DNA of 64,000 bases from Centroberyx gerrardi (lineage: Eukaryota > Chordata > Actinopteri > Beryciformes > Berycidae), in contig NC_135998.1 of NCBI RefSeq assembly GCF_048128805.1, positions 17,011,656 through 17,075,655 of the forward strand, read 5' to 3'. Position 1 is the first letter of the stretch. Each line of letters opens with the position of its first letter. This document shows positions 1 to 14,514 of this stretch, piece after piece. Position numbers and translations under genes: made by a program. The notes under the pieces were generated by a model, which saw nothing but the letters and a program-made list of their open reading frames with translations, was not told the origin of the DNA and did no database searches.

Positions 1-631
1 TGGTCAAATAGATAGCAGAGTTTCCCACAGGTTGGCAGATTACTTTAGTGGGTGGGGGCTCAGTATCTCAAGTGGCTAAAGTCCCTCACTCTATTATAAG
101 ATAATGAGGTTAGCATTAGATAACATGCTACTGCAACATTAATTGGCTGTTATACTACCATCTGGCGACACCGAATGTGCCACTTGCTTGGCTAAAAACA
201 AAATCTGTCGCCAGCTTGGATTTAGTGACTGTTCTGATTGTAAAATGTTGGACCTTGCATTCAGATGTTCTGGTCCAGTACATGTTTTTATTAATTCTGG
301 AGTAATGTACTAAAAGTACTTGGTGGTTTTACACAAGTTGTCATTAAGGCTGGGAACCAACACCAGCTTCCATTGAGGAACCAGTGTTTCCAGTACCAAT
401 ATGTGTGTTATCGATTTCCAGTTTTTTCCTTGCTCTTGTTAAAAGTATATAACAAAAAACATTTTTTGATGAACTATTGAATTGTTTTGTTCTCCATTCC
501 TCCCTAGTCTTCTGTGTGTGAATTACTGTGAGGTGTAGTAAACTTGGGAAAAGCAGTCTGTTCTGTTTTCTTTATGGCACGGCAGCAGTTTCCTTGTAGC
601 TGAAGCGCATGGCAACATAGTGAGAAAGAAG

Positions 632-675
632 AGACTCTTTATCAAAAGTGTAGCTACACTTTTGATAAAGAGTCT
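632..675. repeat. Perfect 44 bp palindrome without a loop
   Basis: Two 22 bp arms meet directly at the centre AGCT. The left arm runs from AGACTCTTTATC to AGTGTAG and the right arm is its exact reverse complement. No transposon features flank it. Such near-perfect foldbacks can arise when replication switches template, so it may be a recent, unstable structure. Confidence 0.9.
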
Positions 676-792
676 AGTTTGTCCTCTGTATCATTATACT
701 GCTATGAGCCTCAGCTACAAGGCAACTCCTCCTGTTCTGCAGAGATCTGTGCAGAACACACTCTTCTCCTTGGCGTCACTGCGTCATGTCAG

Positions 793-793
<1 letters not shown>

Positions 794-829
<36 letters not shown>
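794..829. repeat. (CA)n microsatellite
   Basis: About 18 uninterrupted CA units. It is the source of spurious His-Thr open frames on both sides. Confidence 0.97.
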
Positions 830-831
<2 letters not shown>

Positions 832-1250
832 GTAAAGTTGTGTGATGCGTTTGGAGTTAAGCATATTGTGAGTAACAAGGTAAAGTTAAGAATTAGCCTC
901 TTGTGTTCCAAACAAGAAAATTAGGTACAACTTGAAACGCAAACATGGAAAGTTTAAAGGTTCTGGGGGGATTAAATGATTTATTTGGCAACAATGTATT
1001 GTAAATCCTATATAAATACATGTGCTTTGCCTTAACTAGTTGGAAATCCTCAGCAGAGGAAAGAAGGATTGGAGGGAGGGAGGATGGTGTGGGTTAAGGG
1101 AAGAGGAAACTTGGATCTTCAAGTCATCCTGTGACTTGTCATGTTAAGTCCAATGTACACTGCTTTTTCTCACTGCTTATACATAATGAACACAAAGCGC
1201 AAAATAAAAGCTCAAACCTGACATTTCTTGCATCTGCACAGGACTGTTGA

Positions 1251-1872
<622 letters not shown>

Positions 1873-2068
1873 TCTGCCCCTCATCCTCAACGGGGAGAGG
1901 AGGAGGGAGAAGGGGGGCAGGGTTAGACTTGGGGGAGGGGAGCGGGGACAAAGTGCAAAATGGAAAAATAATTGCTGACAAGAGACTAACGACAGAGGAC
2001 AATGTTGGTTGCTTGATTGGTTGATGAGTGCTAGGGGTGAGGAGATGGAGGAGGGGAAGGAGAATAAA
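1873..2068 (+). promoter_or_regulatory. zmynd19: zmynd19 3' UTR with a possible poly(A) signal
   Basis: The first AATAAA after the stop is at 2063-2068, which would give a 3' UTR near 200 bases. A later AATAAA near 4013 is an alternative, so the true end is uncertain. Confidence 0.45.
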
Positions 2069-2715
2069 GCAAAAAGACAACTACCACTTCCCAGAACTGG
2101 TAATTCTCCATAGCTTGCTTTCCATGTGGATTTGGATGATGGGGTGGGGTGGGGTGGGCGGGGGGGTATTATTATTATTTTTTGTTTGTTTGTTTTTATT
2201 TTTCTCGAGGAGGGAGACCCTCGAGCTCCACCTGCTGCTATGGTTTTGTATGTGAGGGGGAAAAGTTGTCCCGCCGATAAACCGGACAAGCTTCTTTGGA
2301 CCACAGTCGAAAACGGACAGTTGTCGTCATCCACTTTTTCCTCCACCCAGCAGCTGGGTATGATGACGTCTGTGCAAACGGGGACCCAGGGGCTACAGTA
2401 CCCGTCGTTCAGCTGGTACAATGGGACATGGACCTTTTCACTGTATCGCTCCCTTTCTGACCTCTCTGGTGCACATGGCTGCCATCGTCATGGTCATCGA
2501 CACCTTCGCCACCTCCCTGTCCGTCATGCTCCCCTGCAACCAACCACAACATGCATCAGATAGATTTCACTGATTGAATCACACTACCAGTATTGAGTGT
2601 GTGTGTGTGAGTGTGTGCGCGTGTGTATGCTTGTGTACGTTTGTGTATGTGCTGCCAATAAGGACTGAAGGACATTGAAATGGTCAAAGTGGATTATGGG
2701 TGTGTCTTTTCTCTT

Positions 2716-3354
2716 TTAAAGGGGCCATATTATATGCATTTTAAATTTCACAAATGAATAAATATTTAAATCGGGAATCAGTGGGGAGAAAAAAGATTTT
2801 CACTTGTTCTATAATAAAGTAGCTGCCAAATGAAGGCTTTAAGCTTTTTTTTTTCTAGAAGAATTTCCTTGACCCATGGTTTTGAAATCGATCTGATCAG
2901 GCTGGTTTTGACTGTTAAAGAAAAACATGGTAAAAATTTGAATTAGCCCAAGTGACTGGAGTTATTGCATTTTCAAAAATCTGTTCCTGTTTTCCATGCT
3001 GTTTCAAATACATGTCCAATTAATATATAAAAACTAACTGGACATGGTGTTGTTTGGCACTTCTCCCAACACTGGTTTAAATCCCTCCATTCGGTCACGG
3101 TTTGCTGGATTTGAATCGACACCCATCTCTCCAACAGGCTTCTGGCATTTATAGTTTTTGCGTGGGGGGGTCCGGGGTGTAGTGCTCTGTTTCTTGTGTG
3201 AGAATTTGCTCTATGGGTTATTTTTGAAGAAATTCTATGAATGGAGCTATATTTATTTAAAACACATTATTTCATTGTGAAACACATTTTTGTCCTGCGA
3301 CAGTGATTTTTTTTGAAGACAAACTTATGAAAAGTGAATAATATGGGACCTTGA
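2716..3354. mobile_element. Short non-autonomous DNA transposon with TTAA-type target
   Basis: The left end is TTAA followed by AGGGGCCATATTAT (from 2720). The right end is ATAATATGGGACCT (to 3350) followed by TTGA. The terminal inverted repeats match at 12 of 14 positions and the target duplication is TTAA against TTGA. There is no coding capacity. Size, ends and target fit a piggyBac- or Kolobok-like MITE, families known for TTAA targets. The class call is an inference from the ends. Confidence 0.7.
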
Positions 3355-4482
3355 CATCACTTTTTTGGGCTGGAGAGGGGCGGGTGTTGTGGATTTCAGC
3401 CCGGTCATTTAAGGCGTTGTTCCTTTTCCTGTGGTGAAATCTCCTGGTCTTTGAATGAATGAGTCCCCCTCTCTGTTCATCTCAGTGAGATGACTTTTGC
3501 CCTTCCAGATTTTCCAGTACAACACAGCACAACATCACTAAATGCTCCCGTGTGAGGGACGTCCTGGAGTAAAAAACTTGAAATCCCCCCATAACACAAT
3601 TTTATTTAGGAGACTGTTTTTAATGAATGGCTTGGTACCAATTCCTGTTTTTGTTTTCTACTACACGGCGGTCCGTCAAGTAAAACTGTTCTGTGTCAAC
3701 TTTATCCCCAATCGCCTGCCTTCTCTGTATTACCTACAATGCACACCTGCTCAATGTGTCCTCTTGTGTCTTAGGTGATGAGTCCAGACACTCACATATA
3801 AGCATGTAACTCACAGACGTACATGCGACTTGTTGATTGTTTATTTTCTATGTATGTGAACAGGTTTTCAACACTGTGCACTAAAATTTGGCTCCCATGT
3901 TAGCATCTTTGTCATAGAGGGGATGAAGGGAGAGGGTGTGATTTGGAGGGAGTGTACAGATTGTGTCCGAAATCTTTTTGTTTTGTAAGAATATAAGCAT
4001 TAATCACCTAGAAATAAAGAGCTACAGTATGTGAATGGAAGTACAGTTGGGGATAACTGACCGTTTCTTTTCAATGTAAAATGATAAAATAAATAAAATG
4101 AACTTCATCTGTGGGAGTTGGGATGCTAATGTTACACCTGTGAATAGAGCATGATGGAATCTGCATATTTCATCAACTGCATATTGACTTGATTCAGAAA
4201 TACTATTGAACCAATGGTTTTTCTATTTTACAGGATTATTAAGCATGTGTTTTAGGACTGCAGCGTCCTATGCCCAATCTCAAAGGCTCGCTGCATGAAA
4301 ATAATGATCATGTATCTAGGCCTGTAAATAATGTTTCAGTTTCGGTGGGAAGGCCATGTGCAGGCTGTTGAGTTTGGGCTTCAGTCAAATAGGATGAATG
4401 CCAGTTAGCGAGCGTCCTGAAGTGTATCTAGGACGTTTGGGGTAGAGTAGGTTAGTGGAGTCCAGTTTTGGGCTGTCGAAGG

Positions 4483-4626
4483 CAGAGAGTCTGCAGGTTT
4501 TCATTCCAACAAAACACTACACCAGCTGATTTCAGTGATTAGTTCCCTCCTCTCTTGTTGTAGGTGTGCTAATTAGAGAAATCAGCTGGTTTAGTGTTTG
4601 GTTGGAGTGAAATCCTGCACTCTCGG
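4483..4626. mobile_element. Foldback MITE-like repeat
   Basis: The left half, starting GAGAGTCTGCAGGTTTTCAT, is mirrored by the right half ending ATCCTGCACTCTC. The inverted arms are roughly 55 bp each with scattered mismatches and meet near a short AT-rich centre. It has no coding capacity. I recall this CTGCAGGTTTTCATTCCAAC sequence as a widely dispersed fish repeat, but cannot name the family. Similar sequence extends some distance on both sides. Confidence 0.7.
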
Positions 4627-5665
4627 CCCTCCGTGGCACACAGAGACCACAGGTGAGCAGGTCTGATCGGTGTTTTGGGATGAAAGACTGGATATAATAA
4701 CCCCAATGACAACCTACTCTCACCCCTCTTTCCTCTTGACATCCAATACAGATTTTGACATGGCACAAAATGTGAATAGCACAAGGAATATTTGCATCCA
4801 GGGATTTAGTAAACCCAGCTAATCTCAGTTCATCCAGTGTTTTAGGCTGATGTAAATTTGAAGTTATAATGCTCAACATATAAAGTAGGATCAAACTGAG
4901 TTATACAGTTATATAACAAAAGCGTCCTTTAAGGGAAGAATGCATAAATAAGTTATTTTCAGAGAGAAGTTGGAATTTACGAGGCACACTTGAAGGCAGC
5001 ATTACTTTTGTTTTTTTGTGTCAGGCTGCATTACTTGTGTTTGGATATTATTAATGTCAATTTTTACGCTGGAAATCTCTTAGTCCCTAATTGTGTTTTA
5101 AATGTGGTTCTCTGGTTCATAGTTTATAATACAGGTGCACTTAGTTTGCATTTTATGACAGGTAAAAAAAAAAAAACCCACCTCAATATAACAAAACAAC
5201 AAAAAAAAAAGAAAAGTGATTAACAGAAAATAGAGATAGAAGATTTTCAGGCAATAAATCTAACAAATTGCATCTTTCTGATGCTGTTGATGTTTTTAAG
5301 AGCTTGTCTCCAGCCTAAATTAACAGAGGTATATAATTCATCTGGCTACTTGTATTTATTTTGATAATCCATATCGCTCCTGCCTTTTAATGCTGAAAAG
5401 GACCATGATGTGACGCATAACTCACCGCTCCAAACGACTGCTGCAACACTCAGATAACAATCAAATTGTTCTGAAATATGACAGATTGTCAAACAAATGA
5501 CAAGAACGGAGCACAGTGGGAGCCAGGGGTTAAAATAAAGGCAAAGCCCAGGAACAACATTGTTGGCAGGTGTGATGATGAGCCGGATGAGGATTGGATT
5601 TGGGCCCTTGTAGGTGTTTGTGTGTGCATGCATGTCTGTGTGTGTATAGTGCTAGGTGTGGCTAT

Positions 5666-5970
5666 TTGTTTATTGATAAGGATCCCCATTAGCTGCACAC
5701 ATGGGTGTCAGCTATTCTTCCTGGGGTCCCACTAAAACACAATATACATCCACAACATATCCACAAAGTTAGTTTAAAACCAGGATACAATCAAATCCAT
5801 TCATCCATTCATGGGCCACAGCATGAAAGACAAGCAGAAATATGAATAAGATAAGCCACATTTGTACAGTAAACAATGATTCTTACATATCAAAAGGCTA
5901 AGGACAAGCCCAAACAAACAAAAGTGTGAATGAAACACATATGTATGGATATAACAGTACAAAACAAGTA
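5666..5970 (-). mobile_element. LINE-like retroposon 3' tail fragment
   Basis: Read on the minus strand it contains GGACCCCAGGAAGAATAGCT, then AGCTAATGGGGATCC, and ends in an A/T-rich tail with AATAAACA. This arrangement is very common in fish genomes as truncated 3' ends of LINEs. The exact family (L2/CR1 or Rex type) was not determined and the left boundary is approximate. Confidence 0.5.
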
Positions 5971-8900
5971 GAACTAAAATCAAGCATTTGACCTTAACTC
6001 ATCAAATGTCTTCTAACAAGTTTTTAAAAAATAAATTTGCTATTGGCCTTAAACTTTGCTATTGGCTGTCTTTTCAAACTGAAACCACCGTGTTATTTAC
6101 CCCACCCCCCTGTCTCCTAGGTCAGTACCCCGGATGGCTCAGGTGCCTCCCTTGAAGCCGCATTGTGTTCAGCCAGGTTGTGGTCAGCTGACATGGGACA
6201 GGGGACAGGGGGCGCCGGCCAAGTTAGCCGCCCTGATTTTGGACACAGCTGTCCCGGTGTGAGGAGGCTTGCCACGGTCCGCTGCGCCACCTGTCTGCCC
6301 TCGCCGTCCCGACCAAGCTGGTGCAATGCCAGGAACACAACTGTGTAGGTCAGAGCATAGCGCAAAGCCTGAGTGACAAAACCTTGGACACACACACACA
6401 CACACATTTTCACAGCAGGGAGACAGAGGTATCAGTGACATTACTTTGTTAGCTCATGTATCAAAGAGAACAGGTGTTGTTTCTTTAAAGAATACCAGTC
6501 AGCGCAGAAGAGTTAAGTGTCAAAACATGCTCTGACACGCCGTAATTGGTCTTTTTCATGTTGTGGATATAGACCCTCTCCTGAAGGCGCTGTTTGCAGT
6601 CGGCTGTCTGTGTGGGAGTGAAGGGCCCTCACTCCGCCAGTCGCCGAGACTTACCAGCTGGCGAGACGCACACAGCTCGCATTTTGTTCACAAGATGTCT
6701 AAATAACTTTCTACTGATTCCCTCTATAGATGCGAGCCTGGCTGCACCGAGCGAAAACAGCCCACAGATATCTGCTAGAATCTGCTTGATGATTTTGAAC
6801 CGCCAGTCCATTCATTATGGTGTTACTGCTGAGACATTTACCAATAACACAGGCTCTGATGTCACTACTTCCCTTTTTTAGTAAACTAAGGTGAGAAATG
6901 TGGCTTTGCATGATGCATAAGGCTCATAAACTTTCAGTGTCCTGTAAACATAGCATCTCTTTATCTGCTTTATATTCTGATAAATATACTGTTTCATTGG
7001 GGATCAGCAGAAATATGTTGATGTAAATTTTGAGATAAAAAGTTTGATAATGCTGCTCCCTCCGTCCTGGATGTTTTTTCTCACCCAGTTACAAGGCAGT
7101 GAAAGTATTTTTTTATCAGCTGACCTGCTGGAGTGCTACAAGTGAGAGAGCGCAAATTCCCGGAAAGGCAATTCAAGTTTCTCGTGGCATTTCACTGAAC
7201 AAATTGCATTTATAAGAACATTAGGATTGACTTGTTTTTTTCCCTCAATTTTCCTTTTTATTCCACGCTCTCTCCTGCTCTCCCGTGATTGGCTAGGAAC
7301 GATGAGTCGCTCGTGCTTCCTGAGGCTTCGCTCTCGACAGTCAGACTCTGCATGGTTTCATGGGAGAAGTACACATCTGAGAATGATCTGGAAGTCCAGT
7401 ACAGGTCAAATATAGCTGCAATAACACAATTTGAGTGTGCAATAATGCTGCTGTAATAACATAAAAAAATGCTTATTTTACATCTATACATGAACACAAT
7501 TACTGACTTTGTAATGACTGAGAACACATTTTTATTTGCATCAGCGGCTTGAGGGCCTTTGCAACGGCCTGTTCTCTATCCATCTGAGTCACTTAAACAT
7601 TAATTTCTACTCTTTCTAGTCTTCTGGACCGCAGTGCAACATGGCTTTGTCATCCTCTGTCCTGAACTCTGGACAGCAGTTGTCACTCAGTCCATTCTTC
7701 CTCCAATGGGGACACCAGTCCCAGCAACTAACTATTCTATCCTGCTGATGAAAGAATCAGAAAGGGAGAAACAAGGTCTGGTCCTCCAGAAGCTGCATGT
7801 GATTGAGGTACAACTTGAATGGGCTGCACTGTCAGGAGAAGCCCAAAGCGCACCAGCAGTCCAGAGAAGGGAGGTGGCTGGTTACTCCCACAGATATGGG
7901 GTGAGAACATTCTCTTGGAAAAGTCAGCTGAAACTTTCCATTTTTCCTCATCTAGTGGTGTGTTTATGTTGCCATTTGGTGGCAGCAGCTCCCCTCGTAC
8001 AGTCCTGTCCTGAAGAACATCATGGGTGGTCTGTCCCGGCTGTCAGTGTCTGCAGTGGAGCAACCTGATCTCATGAAATTTTGTCATTTTAGTCTGAATG
8101 CAGACTACATGTTGTAGACATGAATTATTTAAACCTGTTTGTCATGTGAGATGGGTCAAACTAGCAGAGGAGAGATTCATCATTGAGCATATCAGTAATT
8201 ATGCATTTCCATGTAAATAGGATTAATCATTTGTGCAAAATTGTGCAGATGTTAACAGTTACTGAGGGAACAAATAAAAAATGAAGAAAAATGAAACAAC
8301 CGATTCACTTAGTATGTTTAACTCTACAGTGTTTGGTTGGTAATTCTAGACATTATGTTGTTACTTGTAGGTTAGTGTCTCCTCCTCAGCAGATCCCCCC
8401 CCTCCCTCTGAGGTCAGAGGTCAGCAGGAGGGTCACCAGGTCACGGGGTGAACCCTCCTGTCAGCCTGAAGTCCATCTGTCTGGCAGACAAAACAGACAG
8501 ACAGGTTACTATGATGACTTTATGGACAGAGTTTTCACTTGTTCATTTATTTACTGGACTAATTACTTTTGTCCAGGCAACCGTGTCCTTTTCTGACAGC
8601 AACAAATGTATTTATCTGAGTTGCATCTTACACAATCATACCCAAGTCACTGAGTACACAAGTTGAACAGATGATTTCACCTTAATGTTTTTCCACTGGA
8701 TGTCTTGAGTGCGCGTTTGGCCTTTTGGCACAATTGGTGCGTTTGAAAACACGCACGTCCGACGCTTCCTTTCTGGCTTTAGAACAAAAGTCAAGACGAT
8801 AAGCATTTCAGAGTGAGAAACATGTGTTTACATTGAGGGTGGCGCACTGATTTCACACCTGCAGCATTAGCCCAGCAGACTCTGCCAGGCAGGAAGCTGC

Positions 8901-8999
8901 GACGCCACCTCCACTCCACGCGGCGTCGCCGGTGTTTCCACAAACTACTGTCGTGTTTTCTGTCAAGTTCTCTTCATGCATTTGTCGGCGTCTAACACG

Positions 9000-9114
9000 G
9001 AAGTTGCATAACAACAAGTTGTCTATACAAAATATAACGACCGCATGAGATGTAACGTCGTCCCGTAGCGGATACTTTAAGAGGTCATCCTCCAGCTTCA
9101 CCACAGCCGACAAC
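9000..9114 (+). promoter_or_regulatory. tmem141: Probable tmem141 promoter and 5' UTR
   Basis: CpG density rises from about 8870 to the start codon, with several CG steps around GTAACGTCGTCCCGTAGCGG just before it. No TATA box is seen. This is a placement by composition only. Confidence 0.35.
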
Positions 9115-10467
<1,353 letters not shown>

Positions 10468-10487
10468 CAGTGCTTTGGGACATTAAA

Positions 10488-10488
<1 letters not shown>

Positions 10489-10539
<51 letters not shown>
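10489..10539. repeat. (AC)n microsatellite in the tmem141 3' UTR
   Basis: About 25 uninterrupted AC units start 21 bases after the tmem141 stop, so they should lie in the mRNA. An ATTAAA sits between stop and repeat at 10482-10487, and an AATAAA at 11416-11421 is a distal poly(A) candidate. Confidence 0.95.
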
Positions 10540-10541
<2 letters not shown>

Positions 10542-13189
10542 TACAGTTCTGTAAATACGGTCATTTATTTATACAACTACACCTTTTCAGAATATGTATC
10601 TTGTTGGAAAGCATATTGCCCTGCAAAGCTAGAGAGCAGCAACTGCAGGAGAGCAAGACAAAGTGAAAGTGAGAGAAATGGCTTCATTAACTTCATCTTC
10701 ATCATATCCTGTCCTGACAAAAGTATTCTTGGTACAGATTCAGAACTACATAAATTATATTGTTTTTAATTTTTGTTAAAATTAAATCTAAATCTTGACC
10801 TTTCAAAAACACACACACACACACACATACACAAAAAGCAGTTGCTGCTGTTTAGCTTTGTAGAGCAGCATAGTTTTATTTTCATCATGTCTCACTGGAT
10901 GCTTTGTCACGCAGGAGATGAGATAAGCTTTTATCCAATGTGTTTGGACCGACAGTGGATCTTTTTCACATTGACTTACTTGATGAACGATGATGTTATG
11001 CATGGAGAGAGAGCTGGAGGTGAGATGTTACATAATTAATTGCATCCCAATTTTAAAGGATTGCTACTACAGAAAGTAAAAATCTTATACATACGGCCTA
11101 ATTTTATTTTTTTCAGTAGGCCACATGAATGAAGTGTTAGTATTTATGAGTCTGTGGATCTTTTGGATTTCATAACAGCATTTAAGTCTGGATAAACTGA
11201 CACATTTTCTCAATCGGAGGTCAGGAATTTGTTTTGGTGTTCAGGGGGAGTCGGATGTTAAGCCTGTGATCCAGCATTATTTTGATGTGTTTGTTGGCAG
11301 GACATGCTGCAGAATTTATTCTGTAATGTGAAGGTTCGCCACTAGTGGCCGCTCCATACCTCATGGGATCTGCAGAGCTGTTCATGTTCTTGTACCCTCA
11401 TGGGTAGAACAAGCCAATAAAGGACCATTACATTATGTATCCGTGCATCACACAAACACTTTGTGTGTTTTGGTTTCAGAAGTGTGACTTCAGTTAGACA
11501 TTCATATATTTAGTTGTGTTATGCCCTCTGTTCCAGAAATCCAATTCTTTTGGAGTGAACATGCTCTTTAATTAACATTCTTAGCCATTTAATAAAATGC
11601 TGAGTGCAGCAGTGTCATCCTCTTGAAATTATTTAACTTTTTGCCTTCAGCCACTGAATGTTTATTCACTCTGTCTTATTCAGTTCTGTAATGCTCCAGT
11701 GATCCCTGCGTTATCTAAAGATTAGCAAACATTAATCCTGTCTGGGTTTATATCACTTTTGCATCTGTGAGTGCTTTGCAAAACACAATAAATTGCATGG
11801 GATTAGATGCTAATGCTAATTTAGAAGTGTTGACGAATTGAACAAAAGCTGTAAAGATGAAAGATGGGAGGGGAAAAATAGAAGCAAATGCTAATTGAAT
11901 ATTTGTCTACAATTGCTCCTGAAGTTATTATTGAAGTGAGGGGGAATAAGGCAAGAATTGAGAGGGGAGAGAATGACAGAGAGGGATGAGACCAAAGTGT
12001 TTCTCTAATTCTAAAGGCCTCGCCCACAGGGTGACCTTAGATCTACCTCCATCCTGCAATACTTCAATTAATTGTTTTGCTTTGTTAAGATCTAAAAACA
12101 AACGCGACCCTATTCTGCCCGTAGGTGTAACTAAACCAGTCCAAATCCATCCGCTTGGTCCGGATCTGGCCAGTGATCTGAGAATTTGACTAAACAGAGA
12201 TTGCACATGTCATATTTGTATGAATGTTGGCTATTTTTGATTAACTTGGACGACATTCAAGCTTCAAATGTATTCCTCAGTCAACCTCAAACAAATCTGA
12301 ATGCTCACTAATGTCAGAGGACAGGAAGATGTTTTAGTTGACACATTCAGGCACTGTAAGTAAAAGCCTCAAAAGATTTTTGACTCATAAAACTTTGTAT
12401 ACCAGAATAACTTGTTTAGGGTTGTACTATATGACTCATAATCCTGTCTCTACATAGAAAAATTTGTACTTGGCTCAAAGAGAGTAGATGTGACAATTTG
12501 TCTGGGAAAAGTTTTTCTTTGCCATTCTGAAAAGATTAGATGGTACTGTTTGTGTACCACTCATAATCTTCCAACTAAATGAAACAAGTGGATGTTAGGT
12601 TTATGTTGAAGTTCTGGAGGTTCCTAAACAGACACTTGGTCTGGGCAGATTAAAAGCAGGCCGGGATGCAAACAGCTCCCAGGATTACTTGGGGGCAGAC
12701 TGTCATATGTCCGCCGTGTGTTGGCAGTGTCTTTCACACTTGAGTAGGATGGTGTGGCAACGTAAAGTGATAATCCACTGGGTGCCAAGGTCTGTCGCTG
12801 CCTGGTGGACTTCCAGTCTGAGACTCCCTCTTGGCTCCATCTGCTGCGCCTCTTATGTCTAGATATAAAAGATTATTAATCCGCACAGATCTCAAATAAA
12901 CAGCTCTGTTCTCTCTTTTACAAAATAGCCTTAATGCTCATCTTCCAAGAAAACTAAAAATGACAATCCATCTGCTGACCCAGAACAAGAGTCAGACACC
13001 AGGGACGATCACTATGTGCATATACAGTATATCAGTAAAGGTAAAGTTGCTCGAGGCATCGTAGAATGAACGCTGACATTTATGCCTTAAATTTGTCACA
13101 ACTGGCATAGTGCGCTATCATTTACTATGAAGCTTGGCATTTATAAAAAAATAAAAAAATAAATACTCCGAGAACACTGCCCAGTTAGT

Positions 13190-13400
13190 TTATTATTTTA
13201 TTTATACAGTTTAAAGTTACAGGGACAGTGCACATTAATAGACATTTCTGTAAATGTGCCAGTTTAGCTATCTTGGCTAATTTTCAACTGCAGTCCCTGG
13301 GCAGGTGTAATGACAGCTACAAAAGACACATGAAATACATTAACTCAGGAACAGCAATACAAAACAGATAAATTATCAACCACATGATTGACTCCATAGA
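13190..13400 (-). mobile_element. LINE-like retroposon 3' tail fragment
   Basis: On the minus strand the sequence contains CTGCCCAGGGACTGCAG, then TGGCACATTTACAGAAATGT, then GTGCACTGTCCCTGTAAC, and ends in AAATAAAATAATAAA. A dispersed 3' end of this kind is typical of truncated fish LINEs. The family was not determined. Nothing upstream of the tail could be recognised. Confidence 0.5.
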
Positions 13401-14486
13401 TATCTTAAAGGAAGATGTCAATCTCCATTTGATAACACTGTACTCTGTACACCACTACACTGTTCCCCCTACATTCATTCAGCAGCAGTGGGCCACTAGA
13501 GCAAGAGCACCGCCACCACTGCTACAGGAAATGTAAAGTTTTAATCAACTTTTAACTTAATTTCCTTCCAAAACACAACCATGTATAGAGCTCCTGTTTT
13601 GAAGTGGTGGCTTCATCATAGTAAAGCATCCAAATAATAAAGCCTGTATTGGAGCTGTCCTCTGCAGTAGAGCTGAGACTGTAGGACCAAAATAGCGATA
13701 GACGTGGAACTAAAATGAATCCCTAACCCGCACTATAAAAAATATAGAGAAACAAGGCTGCAGTCGTTTGAACAATAAAGCGCAGCAGTCACTGACAGCC
13801 TTGTTAATGTTTCTCTGGTGGTAAAACCCATGTTCAAAAAGGCAAAATGAGATTATGATTATATTGTGCTTTTTCTAAGCTACACTGTGACTGCAATTTG
13901 CATAGCTGAACTAGTTTCTCTTTCACTACTGTATAACAATGTGTTATTAACATTCTGCTCCAGTGCAGGCAGTTGAAACAATAGACTCTTTCAAGCATGG
14001 TGTAACACCTTGAGTGCACAGAACGACCAAAGTCCAGGCTGTAGATTCACGGTGAACGACCCAAAGAAAATCCACTAATAATGGGAGCTGGGAGCGCCGG
14101 CAGCAGGGGGAACATGAGCGTGCAATGCTTGAGGAAAAAAAGAAAGAAAACGTTTGAGATGGGAGATGCTCATAGTAAAGCCATTCTGAATAAGGGAAGA
14201 CTTTGGCTTTGATTTAATGTTTTTTTTTCTCTCTCTCTCTCTCTCTTTACATCTCTGTGCAGTCTGAATCCACCCCCACTCTCGCTTGCTCTCGTCCTCC
14301 CACTGTAACTCAGATCTGATTTAACACCTCCAAGATTTGAAGGGTTTGAAGCCCCCCCCCCCCCTCCAAAAAAGAAAAACAAAAACCCCTAATGTATTGA
14401 ATCAGCTCTCAAATCCTCCGTCACATGCACAGTGATATTGCTAAAGGGACAGACTGAGAAACAGAGCAAATAAAGAGGCAAAGGAC

Positions 14487-14514
14487 TGTGTGTGTGTGTG
14501 TGTGTGTGTGTGTG
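14487..14514. repeat. (TG)n microsatellite
   Basis: About 14 TG units. A second run of about 12 units lies at 14667-14690. Confidence 0.95.

Larger units (their letters stand above)
2069..9114. other. Spacer between zmynd19 and tmem141
   Basis: I found no gene here with confidence. It contains a 630 bp non-autonomous DNA element (2720-3350), a foldback element (4483-4626), a LINE-like tail (5666-5970), and unique sequence. A 144-codon open frame at 7634-8068 and one of 101 codons at 8291-8596 have no recognisable domain and mixed low-complexity content, and I do not call them genes. The sequence becomes CpG-richer from about 8870, which fits the tmem141 promoter. Confidence 0.6.

Noticed and set aside
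794-829. Open frames with His-Thr runs
   Set aside because: They are translated CA microsatellites. The same applies to those at about 10489, 17632, 18690, 23251, 26408, 41641, 56360 and 59899.
7634-8068. 144-codon open frame as a gene
   Set aside because: No recognisable domain, no family similarity I can recall, and no clear splice-supported partner exons. Kept only as a remark in the spacer.
12540-12860. Possible regulatory or exonic block upstream of sapcd2
   Set aside because: It is repeat-free but shows no coding frame, splice pattern or known motif cluster.
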